Positions 8,834 to 18,799 of a DNA stretch of 64,000 bases are shown here, in pieces (position 1 is the first letter of the stretch; every line of letters begins with the position of its first letter). A program made the position numbers and the translations under genes. Source of the stretch: Roseomonas xinghualingensis (lineage in GTDB: Bacteria; Pseudomonadota; Alphaproteobacteria; Acetobacterales; Acetobacteraceae); the NCBI RefSeq assembly GCF_025791835.1, contig NZ_JAOXLP010000004.1:62001-126000 (forward strand), written 5' to 3'. The notes under the pieces were generated by a model that did not search any database, had not been told where the DNA came from, and saw only the letters and a list, made by a program, of their open reading frames with translations.

Positions 8834-9416
8834 GCCCCGCCTGCCAGTCCCGGATCGCCGCCACCGGCCAGAGCAGCATCAGCACGTTCAGCGTCAGGTT
8901 GTCCCGGATGACGGCCATGGCCAGCAGTTCCAGCGCCAGCCCGGATGCCACGGACACCCAGACCGGCACCCGCGCCGCGAAGGCGAAGCCGATCAGCATG
9001 AAACCTAGGTCGGACACCGAGTTCACCACGCTGTCGCCCGTGTAGCCCAACGCCATCGTCGCCTCGCGATAGCGGTTGATGACCATCGGGGTGTTCTCGA
9101 CGATCTCCCAGGCGGCCTCCAGCAGCGCCGCCATCAGCATCCGCGCGCCCAATGGCGCGCGTGGCGCCAGCGCCCGGAACAACCCGTAGAACAGCAGCCC
9201 ATGCACCACATGCGAGGGCGCGTACCAATCCGCGATGTGCTGCGAGTTCTCCGCGCTGTTCACCGCCCCATGCCACAACTTCACGCTGCCGCATTCGCAG
9301 ATCGGCACCCGCCCCATGGCCAGCAGGATTCCCGCCATGGCGACGGCAGCGGCCAGGACGGCCAGGCCCCAGATGGCGGGGCGAGCGATTCGTGCGGTCA
9401 TTCCCCTGCCTGCCAT
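8823..9416 (-). CDS. DUF2585 (UPF0314) family membrane protein
   Basis: A 197-residue protein with about five hydrophobic segments. It carries the family signature GRVPICECGSVKLWHG followed by VNSAENSQHIADWYAPSHVVHG and EIVENTPMVINRYRE. The family is confined largely to alphaproteobacteria as far as I recall, and its function is unknown; the invariant Cys, His and Glu residues near the membrane face suggest metal or haem binding, which is only inference. A second ATG five codons in (9401) is an alternative start. The O-antigen-ligase-like gene diverges from it. Confidence 0.9.
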   Translation of the reverse strand: MAGRGMTARIARPAIWGLAVLAAAVAMAGILLAMGRVPICECGSVKLWHGAVNSAENSQHIADWYAPSHVVHGLLFYGLFRALAPRAPLGARMLMAALLEAAWEIVENTPMVINRYREATMALGYTGDSVVNSVSDLGFMLIGFAFAARVPVWVSVASGLALELLAMAVIRDNLTLNVLMLLWPVAAIRDWQAGLGG

Positions 9417-9445
9417 GCCAGGATGCCCAACGCACGGCTTGGGTC

Positions 9446-10963
9446 ATGCCGCGCGTGGGGCTAGAACGGCGCCGGTCGCCGCCCCGCGTGGCCTGCCCCC
9501 AGTCTCCGACCCAGGACGCGCATGGCGTCGCGGATCGTCTGCCCCCGGGCAAGACCCTGGGGCAGCCCCGGACCGCCCGCCCTGCGCCACCGCATTCCGC
9601 CCACCCGGGCCCGAGGCCACGTCTGACCGCCCCTGTCCCCTCCGCAGCCGAGCCGTCCCGGACCGCTTCCCACGAGGCCGGTCCCGCCCTCACGCCGCGC
9701 ACCCTCCAGGCCAGCGACTTCGCCGATGGCCCTGGCCCCGGCGCCCTGTATCGCGGCCCGTCCCGCGTCTGGTGGCGGGCCACCACCCTGCCCCTCTCCG
9801 TGGCGGCGGCGATCGCTCCGACGGCGGCGGTACTGCAATCCAAGGCGATGGCCCCCATCGCCATCATCGCCATGCTGCTGGCCGTGATCGCCTATCGGCG
9901 GGAGGAGGGCCGCTGGCCCTGGCCGCGTGGGATCGCGCTGCCTTTCCTTCTCGCCCTGGCCGCCTGGGCCGCCCTCTCGGCCCTCTGGGCGCCGGACCTG
10001 TCCCGTGCCCTCGCCTCGGCCGGCACTCTCGCCGGGCTGGCCCTGCTGGGCGCCGCCTGCGCCGTGGTGGTGGAGGAAGAAGGCGCCGCCGAGCGCCGCA
10101 ACCTCGTCTGGTGCCTCCTGGGCGGGCTGGCCGCCGGCATTGCCCTCGCCACCATCGACCACGCCACGAACCAGGCGATCCGCGCCGCCGTGCGCGGCCT
10201 GCCCGAGCGGCGGCCAGGGCTGGAGTTCGGCCTGAAACCGGCCGCCTCCGTCATGGCGCTGCTGCTGCCCCTCCTGCTACGGCTGCACCTGGGCGCCGGC
10301 TGGCGGTGGCTCATCCTCGCCGCCGGCACCGGCGCCATCCTCCTCCTGCCCGGCGACACGGCGAAGATCGCGGCTTTGGCCGGGCTGCTGGCCGCGGGCC
10401 TGGTCTGGATCGGCGGGCGCACCCTCTCCTGCCTCATGGCGGCGGTGCTGGCGGGCGCCCTCCTGGCGGCACCCATCCTCGTGCCGCTGATGCTCCGGCC
10501 GGATGTCGCGGAACGCGCGCCCATCACCGCCCTGCACCGGATGCTGATCTGGGACTTCGCGCTGGAGCGCGCGGCCGAGAAGCCCGTGTTGGGCTGGGGC
10601 ATGGAAGCCAGCCGGAACCTGCCCGGCGGGCGCGACAATCCCTCCCCGGAATCCCTGGCACGCCTCCATGTCACGCCGGAAGGCGAGCGGGCTTTCCTGA
10701 CCCGGCCAGGGGTGGAGCGCATGTCGCTGCACCCGCATAACGGTGCCCTGCAAATCTGGCTGGAACTTGGCTGGATCGGCCTTGCCCTGGCGGCCCTGGC
10801 GGTGCTGGCCCTGGGCTGGGGCGCCGGCCCGGCGGCGGCCGGGGTGCTGGCCTCCGCCGCCGTCACCTTCGCGGCCTCCTTCGGCGTGTGGCAGCCCTGG
10901 TGGCTCGCCACGGAAGCCTTCGCGGCCGCCCTGGCTGCGGGGCTGGCCATGCGAAGGGTGTGA
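9446..10963 (+). CDS. O-antigen ligase / Wzy-like polymerase family membrane protein
   Basis: Polytopic membrane protein, roughly ten hydrophobic segments. The Wzy_C/WaaL features are clear: RMLIWDFALERAAEKPVLGWG and, after a periplasmic loop, HPHNGALQIWLELGWIGLAL. Such proteins ligate or polymerise O-antigen or exopolysaccharide units at the periplasmic face. The start is uncertain. ATG 9446 gives 505 residues but a Pro/Arg-rich first 110 residues that look untranslated; GTG 9800 would remove the first helix's leading part; ATG 9848 is inside the membrane domain. No other polysaccharide genes are nearby, so it is an orphan. Confidence 0.8.
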   Translation: MPRVGLERRRSPPRVACPQSPTQDAHGVADRLPPGKTLGQPRTARPAPPHSAHPGPRPRLTAPVPSAAEPSRTASHEAGPALTPRTLQASDFADGPGPGALYRGPSRVWWRATTLPLSVAAAIAPTAAVLQSKAMAPIAIIAMLLAVIAYRREEGRWPWPRGIALPFLLALAAWAALSALWAPDLSRALASAGTLAGLALLGAACAVVVEEEGAAERRNLVWCLLGGLAAGIALATIDHATNQAIRAAVRGLPERRPGLEFGLKPAASVMALLLPLLLRLHLGAGWRWLILAAGTGAILLLPGDTAKIAALAGLLAAGLVWIGGRTLSCLMAAVLAGALLAAPILVPLMLRPDVAERAPITALHRMLIWDFALERAAEKPVLGWGMEASRNLPGGRDNPSPESLARLHVTPEGERAFLTRPGVERMSLHPHNGALQIWLELGWIGLALAALAVLALGWGAGPAAAGVLASAAVTFAASFGVWQPWWLATEAFAAALAAGLAMRRV

Positions 10964-10969
10964 AGGCGG

Positions 10970-11027
10970 CCCCGGAGGCTCTGCCTCCGGACCTCCGCCG
11001 GGGTGGCACCGGCCACCCCAGACCCCG
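10970..11027 (+). repeat. Double-hairpin dispersed repeat, copy 1
   Basis: Starts 7 bases after the ligase-like gene's stop. Stem A: CCGGAGGC (10972-10979) with GCCTCCGG (10983-10990), loop TCT. Linker ACCTCCGCC. Stem B: GGGGTGGC (11000-11007) with GCCACCCC (11012-11019), loop ACCG. Tail AGACCCCG. Copies 2 and 3 share sequence and architecture with compensatory stem changes. Confidence 0.8.
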
Positions 11028-11150
11028 CGTCAGGTTTTCAGCGAAGCAGCGGGATCAGACAGCGCCGCAGGCAAGATTCCTAGGCCGCGCGGGCTGCCAT
11101 GCCAGTCGCCTGAGGTCATGGACCTGAGGCGCACCACCCAAAACAGATCG
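11028..11150. other. Spacer between the inverted repeats
   Basis: No gene is seen in these 123 bases. The outer edges extend the inversion imperfectly: CGTCAGGTTTT on the left resembles the complement of AAAACAGATCG on the right. With the flanking copies this makes a 241-bp unit with imperfect terminal inverted repeats. Confidence 0.45.
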
Positions 11151-11210
11151 CGGGGTCCGGGGAGCCCGTTGGCTCCCCGGCGGAGGGTCTGGGAGGCAGA
11201 GCCTCCCAGA
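11151..11210 (-). repeat. Double-hairpin dispersed repeat, copy 2 (inverted)
   Basis: Reverse complement of the same design as copy 1. Stem A: TCTGGGAGGC (11188-11197) with GCCTCCCAGA (11201-11210), 10 bp, loop AGA. Stem B: GGGGAGCC (11159-11166) with GGCTCCCC (11171-11178), loop CGTT. Stem bases differ from copy 1 but remain paired. It lies 20 bases from the stop of the amidohydrolase gene. Confidence 0.8.
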
Positions 11211-11229
11211 GGCCACCCGCGCCCCCTCA

Positions 11230-12426
11230 TCACCCCGCCAGGATACGCCGCGCGCCTTCCGCCAGCACGCGCATCCCCAGGGCGAGGTCCTCCTCCTTCG
11301 TATCCTCCGTCCAGTGATGGCTGATGCCGTTGATGGAGGGAACGAAGAGCATGGCGGCCGGCATCACGCGGGCCAGATATTGTGCGTCATGCCCGGCGCC
11401 GGAGGGCATGCGCTGCCAGCGGCCGGGCGCCAGCGCCTCGGCGGCATCGGCCAGGGCATCCTGGAAGGCACTGTCGCTGACCGCCGGGGTGGAGAGGGCC
11501 AGCGGCTCCAGCACCGCCTCGCAGCGCTCGCGCCGGTTGCTCTCGGCGATGCAGCGGCGCAGCACCTCCTCCAGCCGGCGCAGCACCTCGATATCCACGT
11601 CGCGGAACTGGAAAAGGATTTCGGCGCGGCCGGGAATGATGGAGGGAGCGCCCGGCGAAAGCTCGATCCGGCCGGCGGTCCAGACCGTGCGCTCGCCGCA
11701 ATGGCGCGGGAACTCCTGATCGATCATCGCCAGCAGCCGCACGGCCGTCATGCCGGCATCGCGGCGCTCGGCCATGGTCGTGGTGCCGGCGTGGTTCTGC
11801 TGGCCTTCAATGGTGATCTTCCACTGCCAGATGGCGACGATGCCCGTCACCACGCCGGCCCCGAACCCCCGCTTCTCGAGTTGCCGCCCCTGCTCGATAT
11901 GCATCTCCAGGAAGCCCTTGTAGCGCCCGGCCTCCACCTGGAAGCGCGGGCGCCCCTCCAGCCCTGCCTCGCGCAGCGCCTCGCGCAGCGGCTTCCCGTG
12001 GTAGCGGTTCGCCAGACGGTCGATCTCCGCCTCCTCCAGCAGCCCGGTGAAGGAACGGCTGCCGATGAAGCCGCCGTAATGGCCCTCCTCATCGGCGAAG
12101 ACCGCCACATCCACCGGCAGCCCGGCGCGGGCGAGATGCAGGGCGGCAACGCAGCCCAGCGCGCCATCCAGCCAACCCGCCTCGTTCTGGCTCTCCAGAT
12201 GGCTGCCCGCCAGCAGATGCGGGCCCGGCTTCGGATTGCGCCCGAAGATATTGCCGATGCCGTCGATCCCGGCCTCCAGTCCCTCTTCCTTCAGGCGCGA
12301 GACGAACCAGTGCCGCGCCTCCATGTCCTGGGGCGTATAGGTCGGACGATGAACGCCGGTCTTGAACTCGCCGAAACGCCGAAGCCTCTGCAGATCCGCG
12401 AGGAACCGATCCGTGTCCACCTGCAT
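11230..12426 (-). CDS. M20 family amidohydrolase, allantoate amidohydrolase / N-carbamoyl-amino-acid hydrolase type
   Basis: A 398-residue binuclear-metal hydrolase of the hydantoinase/carbamoylase group, which releases ammonia or carbamate from ureido compounds in purine or pyrimidine catabolism. Metal-site motifs run in order: GSHLESQNE, DGALG, DEEGH, HIEQG, and GISHHWTED near the C-terminus. The first motif has Glu where most M20 enzymes have Asp (GSHxD), a subfamily difference that may affect metal geometry. The dimerisation domain includes GQQNHAGTTTM, typical of this family. Substrate cannot be fixed: no allantoin or hydantoin genes are adjacent. Single gene, ATG start. Confidence 0.88.
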   Translation of the reverse strand: MQVDTDRFLADLQRLRRFGEFKTGVHRPTYTPQDMEARHWFVSRLKEEGLEAGIDGIGNIFGRNPKPGPHLLAGSHLESQNEAGWLDGALGCVAALHLARAGLPVDVAVFADEEGHYGGFIGSRSFTGLLEEAEIDRLANRYHGKPLREALREAGLEGRPRFQVEAGRYKGFLEMHIEQGRQLEKRGFGAGVVTGIVAIWQWKITIEGQQNHAGTTTMAERRDAGMTAVRLLAMIDQEFPRHCGERTVWTAGRIELSPGAPSIIPGRAEILFQFRDVDIEVLRRLEEVLRRCIAESNRRERCEAVLEPLALSTPAVSDSAFQDALADAAEALAPGRWQRMPSGAGHDAQYLARVMPAAMLFVPSINGISHHWTEDTKEEDLALGMRVLAEGARRILAG

Positions 12427-12710
12427 GCGCGCGATCCCGTCTCCAAGGTTGCGCGCGGAGGTTAGAGCGGATCGGCGCCGCGCAACATCGGGCGAACCGG
12501 TCTGTTACCCGTACGACGCGACCAGCGCCTCGTAGCTCTCATGCGGCCGCACGGGTCCAGGTGGAGGCTCGCACCGCCTTACGAGACGTTGAGGGACCGC
12601 CCACGAGATCAGGCCTTGTTGACTTTTTGGTGCTCACGTGACCGTCCGCGCTTGCCCTGGGGCGGCGGAAGGGCTACCGCCCCGCGTTTCTTCAGATACG
12701 GCCCAGTCCA
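12427..12710. other. Intergenic region upstream of queA
   Basis: 284 bases between divergent genes. On the minus strand around 12510-12550 a short frame reads HESYEALVASYG then stop, which could be a gene remnant, but I cannot identify it. The part nearest queA holds a hairpin with a T-rich tail (12659-12692). No clear sigma-70 promoter is visible. Confidence 0.4.
12659..12692 (+). terminator. Hairpin with T-rich tail in the queA leader
   Basis: GGGGCGG (12659-12665) pairs with CCGCCCC (12677-12683) around an 11-base loop, followed by GCGTTTCTTC. This terminator-like structure ends about 20 bases before the first plausible queA codon, so it could be an upstream terminator or an attenuator of the queuosine operon. 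I do not recognise a preQ1 aptamer beside it. Confidence 0.4.
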
Positions 12711-15380
<2,670 letters not shown>

Positions 15381-15384
<4 letters not shown>

Positions 15385-16424
15385 CGGCCGAAGACCCGCG
15401 CGCGGCCATCCGCGACGAAGCCCTTCGCCTGGGCTTCGACGCGGTGGGCTTCGCGCGGGCGGAACTCGGCCCGGAGGTACGCGAGCGCCTCGCGGATTTC
15501 CTCGCCGCCGGCATGCATGGCGAGATGGGCTGGATGGAAACCCGCGCCGATCAGCGCGCCCATCCGCAGGCGCTCTGGCCCGATGCGCATTCCGTCATCG
15601 CCCTCGGCCTTTCCTACGCGCCCGAGGACGACCCGCTTTCCTATCTGGAGATGCCCGATCGCGGCGCGATCAGCGTCTATGCCCGCCACCGCGACTACCA
15701 TGACCTGGTGAAGTCGCGGCTGAAGGCCCTCGCCCGCTGGATGGTCGCGCGCTTCACTGGCTCCGAGGTGAAGGTCTTCGTGGATACCGCCCCGGTTTCC
15801 GAAAAGCCCCTCGCCCAGCAGGCCGGCATCGGCTGGCAGGGCAAGCACACCAACCTCGTCTCGCGCCAGCACGGCTCCTGGCTCTTCCTCGGCGAGATCT
15901 ACACCACCCTCGCCCTGGAGCCTGACGCCCCGCATGCCGACCGCTGCGGCAGCTGCACCCGCTGCCAGACCGCCTGCCCCACCGACGCCTTCCCCGCGCC
16001 CTACCGGCTCGATCCGCGCCGCTGCGTCTCCTACCTGACGATCGAGCATCGCGGCCCGATCCCTGAGGAGCTGCGCCCGAAGCTCGGCAACCGCATCTAT
16101 GGCTGCGACGACTGCCTCGCCGTCTGCCCCTGGAACCGCTTCGCCACCCCCACCACCATCCCCGGCCTGATCGCGCGCGAGGACCTGGTGGCACCGCGCC
16201 TGGCCGAACTCGCCATGCTCGACGACGCCGCCTTCCGTGCCCGCTTCTCCGGCTCCCCGGTCAAGCGCGTCGGCCGTGGCCGCTTCGTGCGGAACGTGCT
16301 GAACGCCATCGGCAATTCAGGTGACGAAGCCCTGCTGCCCGTCGCCCTCGCCCTGCGTGACGATGAGGACCCGGTGGTGGCCGACAGCGCTCGCTGGGCC
16401 ACCGCGCGCCTCAGCCGCCGCTGA
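15381..16424 (+). CDS. queG: Epoxyqueuosine reductase
   Basis: QueG is the cobalamin- and Fe-S-dependent enzyme that reduces epoxyqueuosine to queuosine in tRNA. The 347-residue protein has two 4Fe-4S sets: C189, C192, C195, C199 ([11 protein letters not shown]) and C215, C242, C245, C249 ([11 protein letters not shown]). The catalytic Asp in [14 protein letters not shown] (about 135) and the QueG signature [14 protein letters not shown] are present; a HEAT-like C-terminus follows. GTG 15381 overlaps the queF stop by four bases (GTGA). Requirement for cobalamin is family knowledge. Last gene of the operon; convergent with the GntR gene. Confidence 0.96.
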
Positions 16425-16435
16425 CCCGCGATGCC

Positions 16436-17170
16436 TCAGACGATCTCCACCGCATAGCGATGCGCCCGCGTGTCCAGCCGAGACACGCGCAGTTCCACCG
16501 CGCGCCCGGCGGCGTCGAAGGTCACACGCTCGATCAGCAGCAGGGGCGTGCCGACGGCGCAGCCCAGCACCGCCGCATCCTCCTCCGAAGCCGGGGTCGC
16601 TGAGAGCTTCTCATCCGCCCGCACCACGATGATGCCGTGCCGGTAGCGGTAATGGACATAGATCTCCGTCCCCAGCTGCTCCGGCGCCAGTGGCAGGGAG
16701 AGTCCAGGGAACAGGGCGGCAGGCAGGGTGATCCGCTCGACGATGCGGGGCTCGCCCTCGAAGATCCGGCTGCGGTCGATACGGTGCACCTCCGCGCCAG
16801 GGGAGAGGTGCAGGCATTCCACATCTTCCTCGCTGGCCGGCGCGGTCACCACGCGGGTGATCAGCGTCTCGGGCTCCACCGGATTTCCTGCCAGGTTCCG
16901 CACACGGAAGAACTGCCCCAGCGCCCGCTCGCTCGTCTGCTGCGCGACATAGGTGCCCCGCCCCTGACGGCGCTCGATCAGGTGGCGCCGCTCCAGCTCC
17001 GCCAGGGCACGCCGCAGCGTGCCGGCGGAGACGCCGAGGTCGGCGGCCAGCTCGGGCTCGGCCGGCAACGCCTGGCCTGACACCCAGGCGCCGGAGACAA
17101 TCCGCTCTTTCAGGATCGCCTCGACCTGCATGTAGAGGGGGCGGGCGTCGGGACGACGCATCTCGTTCAA
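16436..17170 (-). CDS. GntR family transcriptional regulator with UTRA domain (HutC/PhnF type)
   Basis: A 244-residue ligand-responsive regulator. The N-terminal winged helix (about 10-78) has the GntR signature PLYMQVEAILKERI and LPAEPELAADLGVSAGTLRRAL, followed by LERRHLIERRQGRGTYV. The C-terminal UTRA effector domain runs to the end, with IVERITLPAALFPGL and EKLSATPASEEDAAVLG. The effector is unknown. It is transcribed away from a 700-bp intergenic region holding two palindromes at 17252-17270 and 17310-17330, good candidates for its own operators. No catabolic or transport gene is directly adjacent. Confidence 0.92.
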   Translation of the reverse strand: MNEMRRPDARPLYMQVEAILKERIVSGAWVSGQALPAEPELAADLGVSAGTLRRALAELERRHLIERRQGRGTYVAQQTSERALGQFFRVRNLAGNPVEPETLITRVVTAPASEEDVECLHLSPGAEVHRIDRSRIFEGEPRIVERITLPAALFPGLSLPLAPEQLGTEIYVHYRYRHGIIVVRADEKLSATPASEEDAAVLGCAVGTPLLLIERVTFDAAGRAVELRVSRLDTRAHRYAVEIV

Positions 17171-17251
17171 GGGACGGTTCCAGAGTTTATGGGAGTCACG
17201 CTGTCTACCATCCCGCGCCGCGGCAATGCGAGGGTGACCGCACAGGCCAAT

Positions 17252-17270
17252 AGGTAAGCATACCTTACCT
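17252..17270. promoter_or_regulatory. 19-bp palindrome, candidate GntR operator
   Basis: AGGTAAG (17252-17258) and CTTACCT (17264-17270) are perfect inverted arms separated by CATAC. The site lies 82 bp upstream of the gntR start. Perfect symmetry and position suggest autoregulation; the link to this regulator is inference. Confidence 0.5.
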
Positions 17271-17309
17271 GGAAAAGTTTTCGTGATCGGGACGGACCAG
17301 CATCAAACC

Positions 17310-17330
17310 GTCTTGTGTCTTATACAAGAC
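17310..17330. promoter_or_regulatory. 21-bp palindrome, candidate GntR operator
   Basis: GTCTTGT (17310-17316) and ACAAGAC (17324-17330) flank GTCTTAT, with half-site spacing of about two helical turns. An overlapping smaller dyad, GTCTT-ATAC-AAGAC, is also present. GntR/HutC operators commonly contain a GT...AC core, which this does. Confidence 0.5.
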
Positions 17331-17390
17331 CATGCAAAGTCGGATCGCCGCCGTCAAAGACGGGCCGGGTTTGGGGAAGGAAACGAGGGG

Positions 17391-17458
17391 ACGACGCTGC
17401 CCCCGCCTTACAAGCACCAGGATGCTGCAGCATCACTGGTCGGCGGAGGCAGCGTCGT
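17391..17458. other. Long imperfect hairpin, possible structured RNA
   Basis: Outer arms ACGACGCTGCCCCCGCC (17391-17407) and GGCGGAGGCAGCGTCGT (17442-17458) pair at 16 of 17 positions. Inside, ACCAGGATGC (17416-17425) pairs with GCATC (17430-17434) and CTGGT (17436-17440) with one bulged A, closing a TGCA loop. It is the strongest fold in this gap. A T-run (ATTTTTCG) follows about 25 bases downstream on the plus strand. No protein-coding explanation seen. Confidence 0.55.
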
Positions 17459-17520
17459 TACCCACAATCCCCCCTCCTTAAGATTTTTCGTCGTTCGATC
17501 ATCCGCTTAGTGATGATCCA

Positions 17521-17538
17521 TGCCCGCTTTTGCGGGCA
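17521..17538. terminator. Short hairpin, possible terminator
   Basis: TGCCCGC (17521-17527) and GCGGGCA (17532-17538) pair perfectly around TTTT. There is no U-tract after it on either strand. It could end a transcript containing the 17391-17458 fold, but that is speculative. Confidence 0.35.
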
Positions 17539-17870
17539 ATGCCGATTCCGGCCCTTGTTTCCGCGCACAGGAGCAGGGCCTCACCGACCCCTTCCTCCCG
17601 CCGCTCCCTCCCCCTGCAGCCAACCGCCGCACTGGCGCGAGCATTTCGCATTACTGAATTCACAAATAAAACCCTCCCATCCTCTGGCCGACAGGAAGTA
17701 AAAACTTTCCAACCAATACTTCACGTCGCAATTCAAGCGAAACATCTTGGGCAGAATGTGGCGTCAGTAAGGCGGAAACCTTTGTTTCGTCCTCACGTTA
17801 TCACGCTCGCGACCGACCCCGCGGGATTTTGGGTTGCGCTCGACTGCGCCCTGCTGGTAGCGGTTTCGCC

Positions 17871-18728
17871 ATGACGTCCGCGCCCCGACCGTCGGCCCCC
17901 CCCGGCCGACTGCCCAACGCGGCGTTCCCGTGCGCGATGCCGCGGAGCGCCCCTCCGACCCGAGCCGGGAGCACGACCCTGAAGCGCCGTTCTGGTGCCG
18001 CCAGGGCCGTGCTCGCCTCGACCCTTGTGATCAGCCTCGGCTCCCTCGCCGCTGGCTGCGCCACGGCGGACGAGCCCCAGCTTGCCGCCCAGCCTGCCCC
18101 ACCCCCGGCCGATGTTCCCAAGGGGGTTCAGAACGTTTCCCTGGTTAATCCCGGCACCACCATCCGCGCCCGCATGGCCGTGATGCGGCGGGACGAACTG
18201 GATAGCCCCCGCGCCGCCTGCCTCGATGCCACACGTCAGGCCGAGCAGGCCCACCGCATCCCGGAAGGGCTGATGGTCGCCATCGCGCTCGCGGAGTCCG
18301 GCCTGCATGGCTACGCCATGAACATCGGTGGCCGGCCCTACTACCCGGACAGCATGGAGGAGGCGCGCCGCATCTACCGCAATGCGGGCCGCGGCCAGTA
18401 CCTGATGGCCGGCTGCGTCCAGGTGAATGCCCGCGTCCATGCCCGTAATTCTGACTGGCCGCTGGATCCCTGGCAGGCCGCCGACTGGGGCGCCTCCTAT
18501 CTGCGCCAGCACTACGAGACCTATGGCAACTGGGTGGACGCCATCCGCCGCTGGAATGGCGCCATGCCGTCGGGCAATGCGCTGGCCTGCCGCGTCCAGG
18601 CGAAGCTCCAGGTGACCAACCCGAACAGCAAGGTGCTCGACGGCGTTTCCTGCGGTAACACCGCCATCGCCCGCGAGCGCCGCAACGGCGCCGCCCTGCT
18701 GGAGATCGCCGAGGCCGGGGCGGAGTGA
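17871..18728 (+). CDS. Lytic transglycosylase (SLT-fold) lipoprotein
   Basis: Murein-cleaving enzyme of 285 residues, probably anchored to a membrane. A basic, hydrophobic leader ends in a lipobox-like SLAAGC. The lysozyme-like fold shows the catalytic ES in VAIALAESGLHG, GCVQVNARVHA (family G-x-x-Q-V-N), and NWVDAIRRWNG. ATG 17871 is taken as the start, but ATG 17937 would place the lipobox about 41 residues in, a more normal signal length; neither has a clear ribosome site. Stands alone after the large intergenic gap, before the DNA-repair pair. Confidence 0.85.
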   Translation: MTSAPRPSAPPGRLPNAAFPCAMPRSAPPTRAGSTTLKRRSGAARAVLASTLVISLGSLAAGCATADEPQLAAQPAPPPADVPKGVQNVSLVNPGTTIRARMAVMRRDELDSPRAACLDATRQAEQAHRIPEGLMVAIALAESGLHGYAMNIGGRPYYPDSMEEARRIYRNAGRGQYLMAGCVQVNARVHARNSDWPLDPWQAADWGASYLRQHYETYGNWVDAIRRWNGAMPSGNALACRVQAKLQVTNPNSKVLDGVSCGNTAIARERRNGAALLEIAEAGAE

Positions 18729-18799
18729 TTCGCTGGGGGTTCCGTCAGGGGTAACGCTGGTGCTTGAAGCCGGCGGGGAAGGCCCAATCTCTCCCCCCT

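Larger units (their letters stand above)
17171..17870. other. 700-bp intergenic region, relatively AT-rich
   Basis: Divergent spacer between gntR and the transglycosylase. Base composition is clearly more AT-rich than neighbours, especially 17640-17800 (AATAAAACCCTCC, GTAAAAACTTTCCAACC). It holds two operator-like palindromes, a long hairpin (17391-17458) and a short one (17521-17538). Small frames exist but none resembles a known protein or has a good ribosome site. Its size suggests regulatory RNA, promoters or a decayed insertion. Confidence 0.6.

Noticed and set aside
12490..12640. Possible transposase or gene remnant upstream of queA.
   Set aside because: Only short frames (for example HESYEALVASYG on the minus strand) are seen; no inverted ends or known domain could be supported, so it is recorded only as intergenic.
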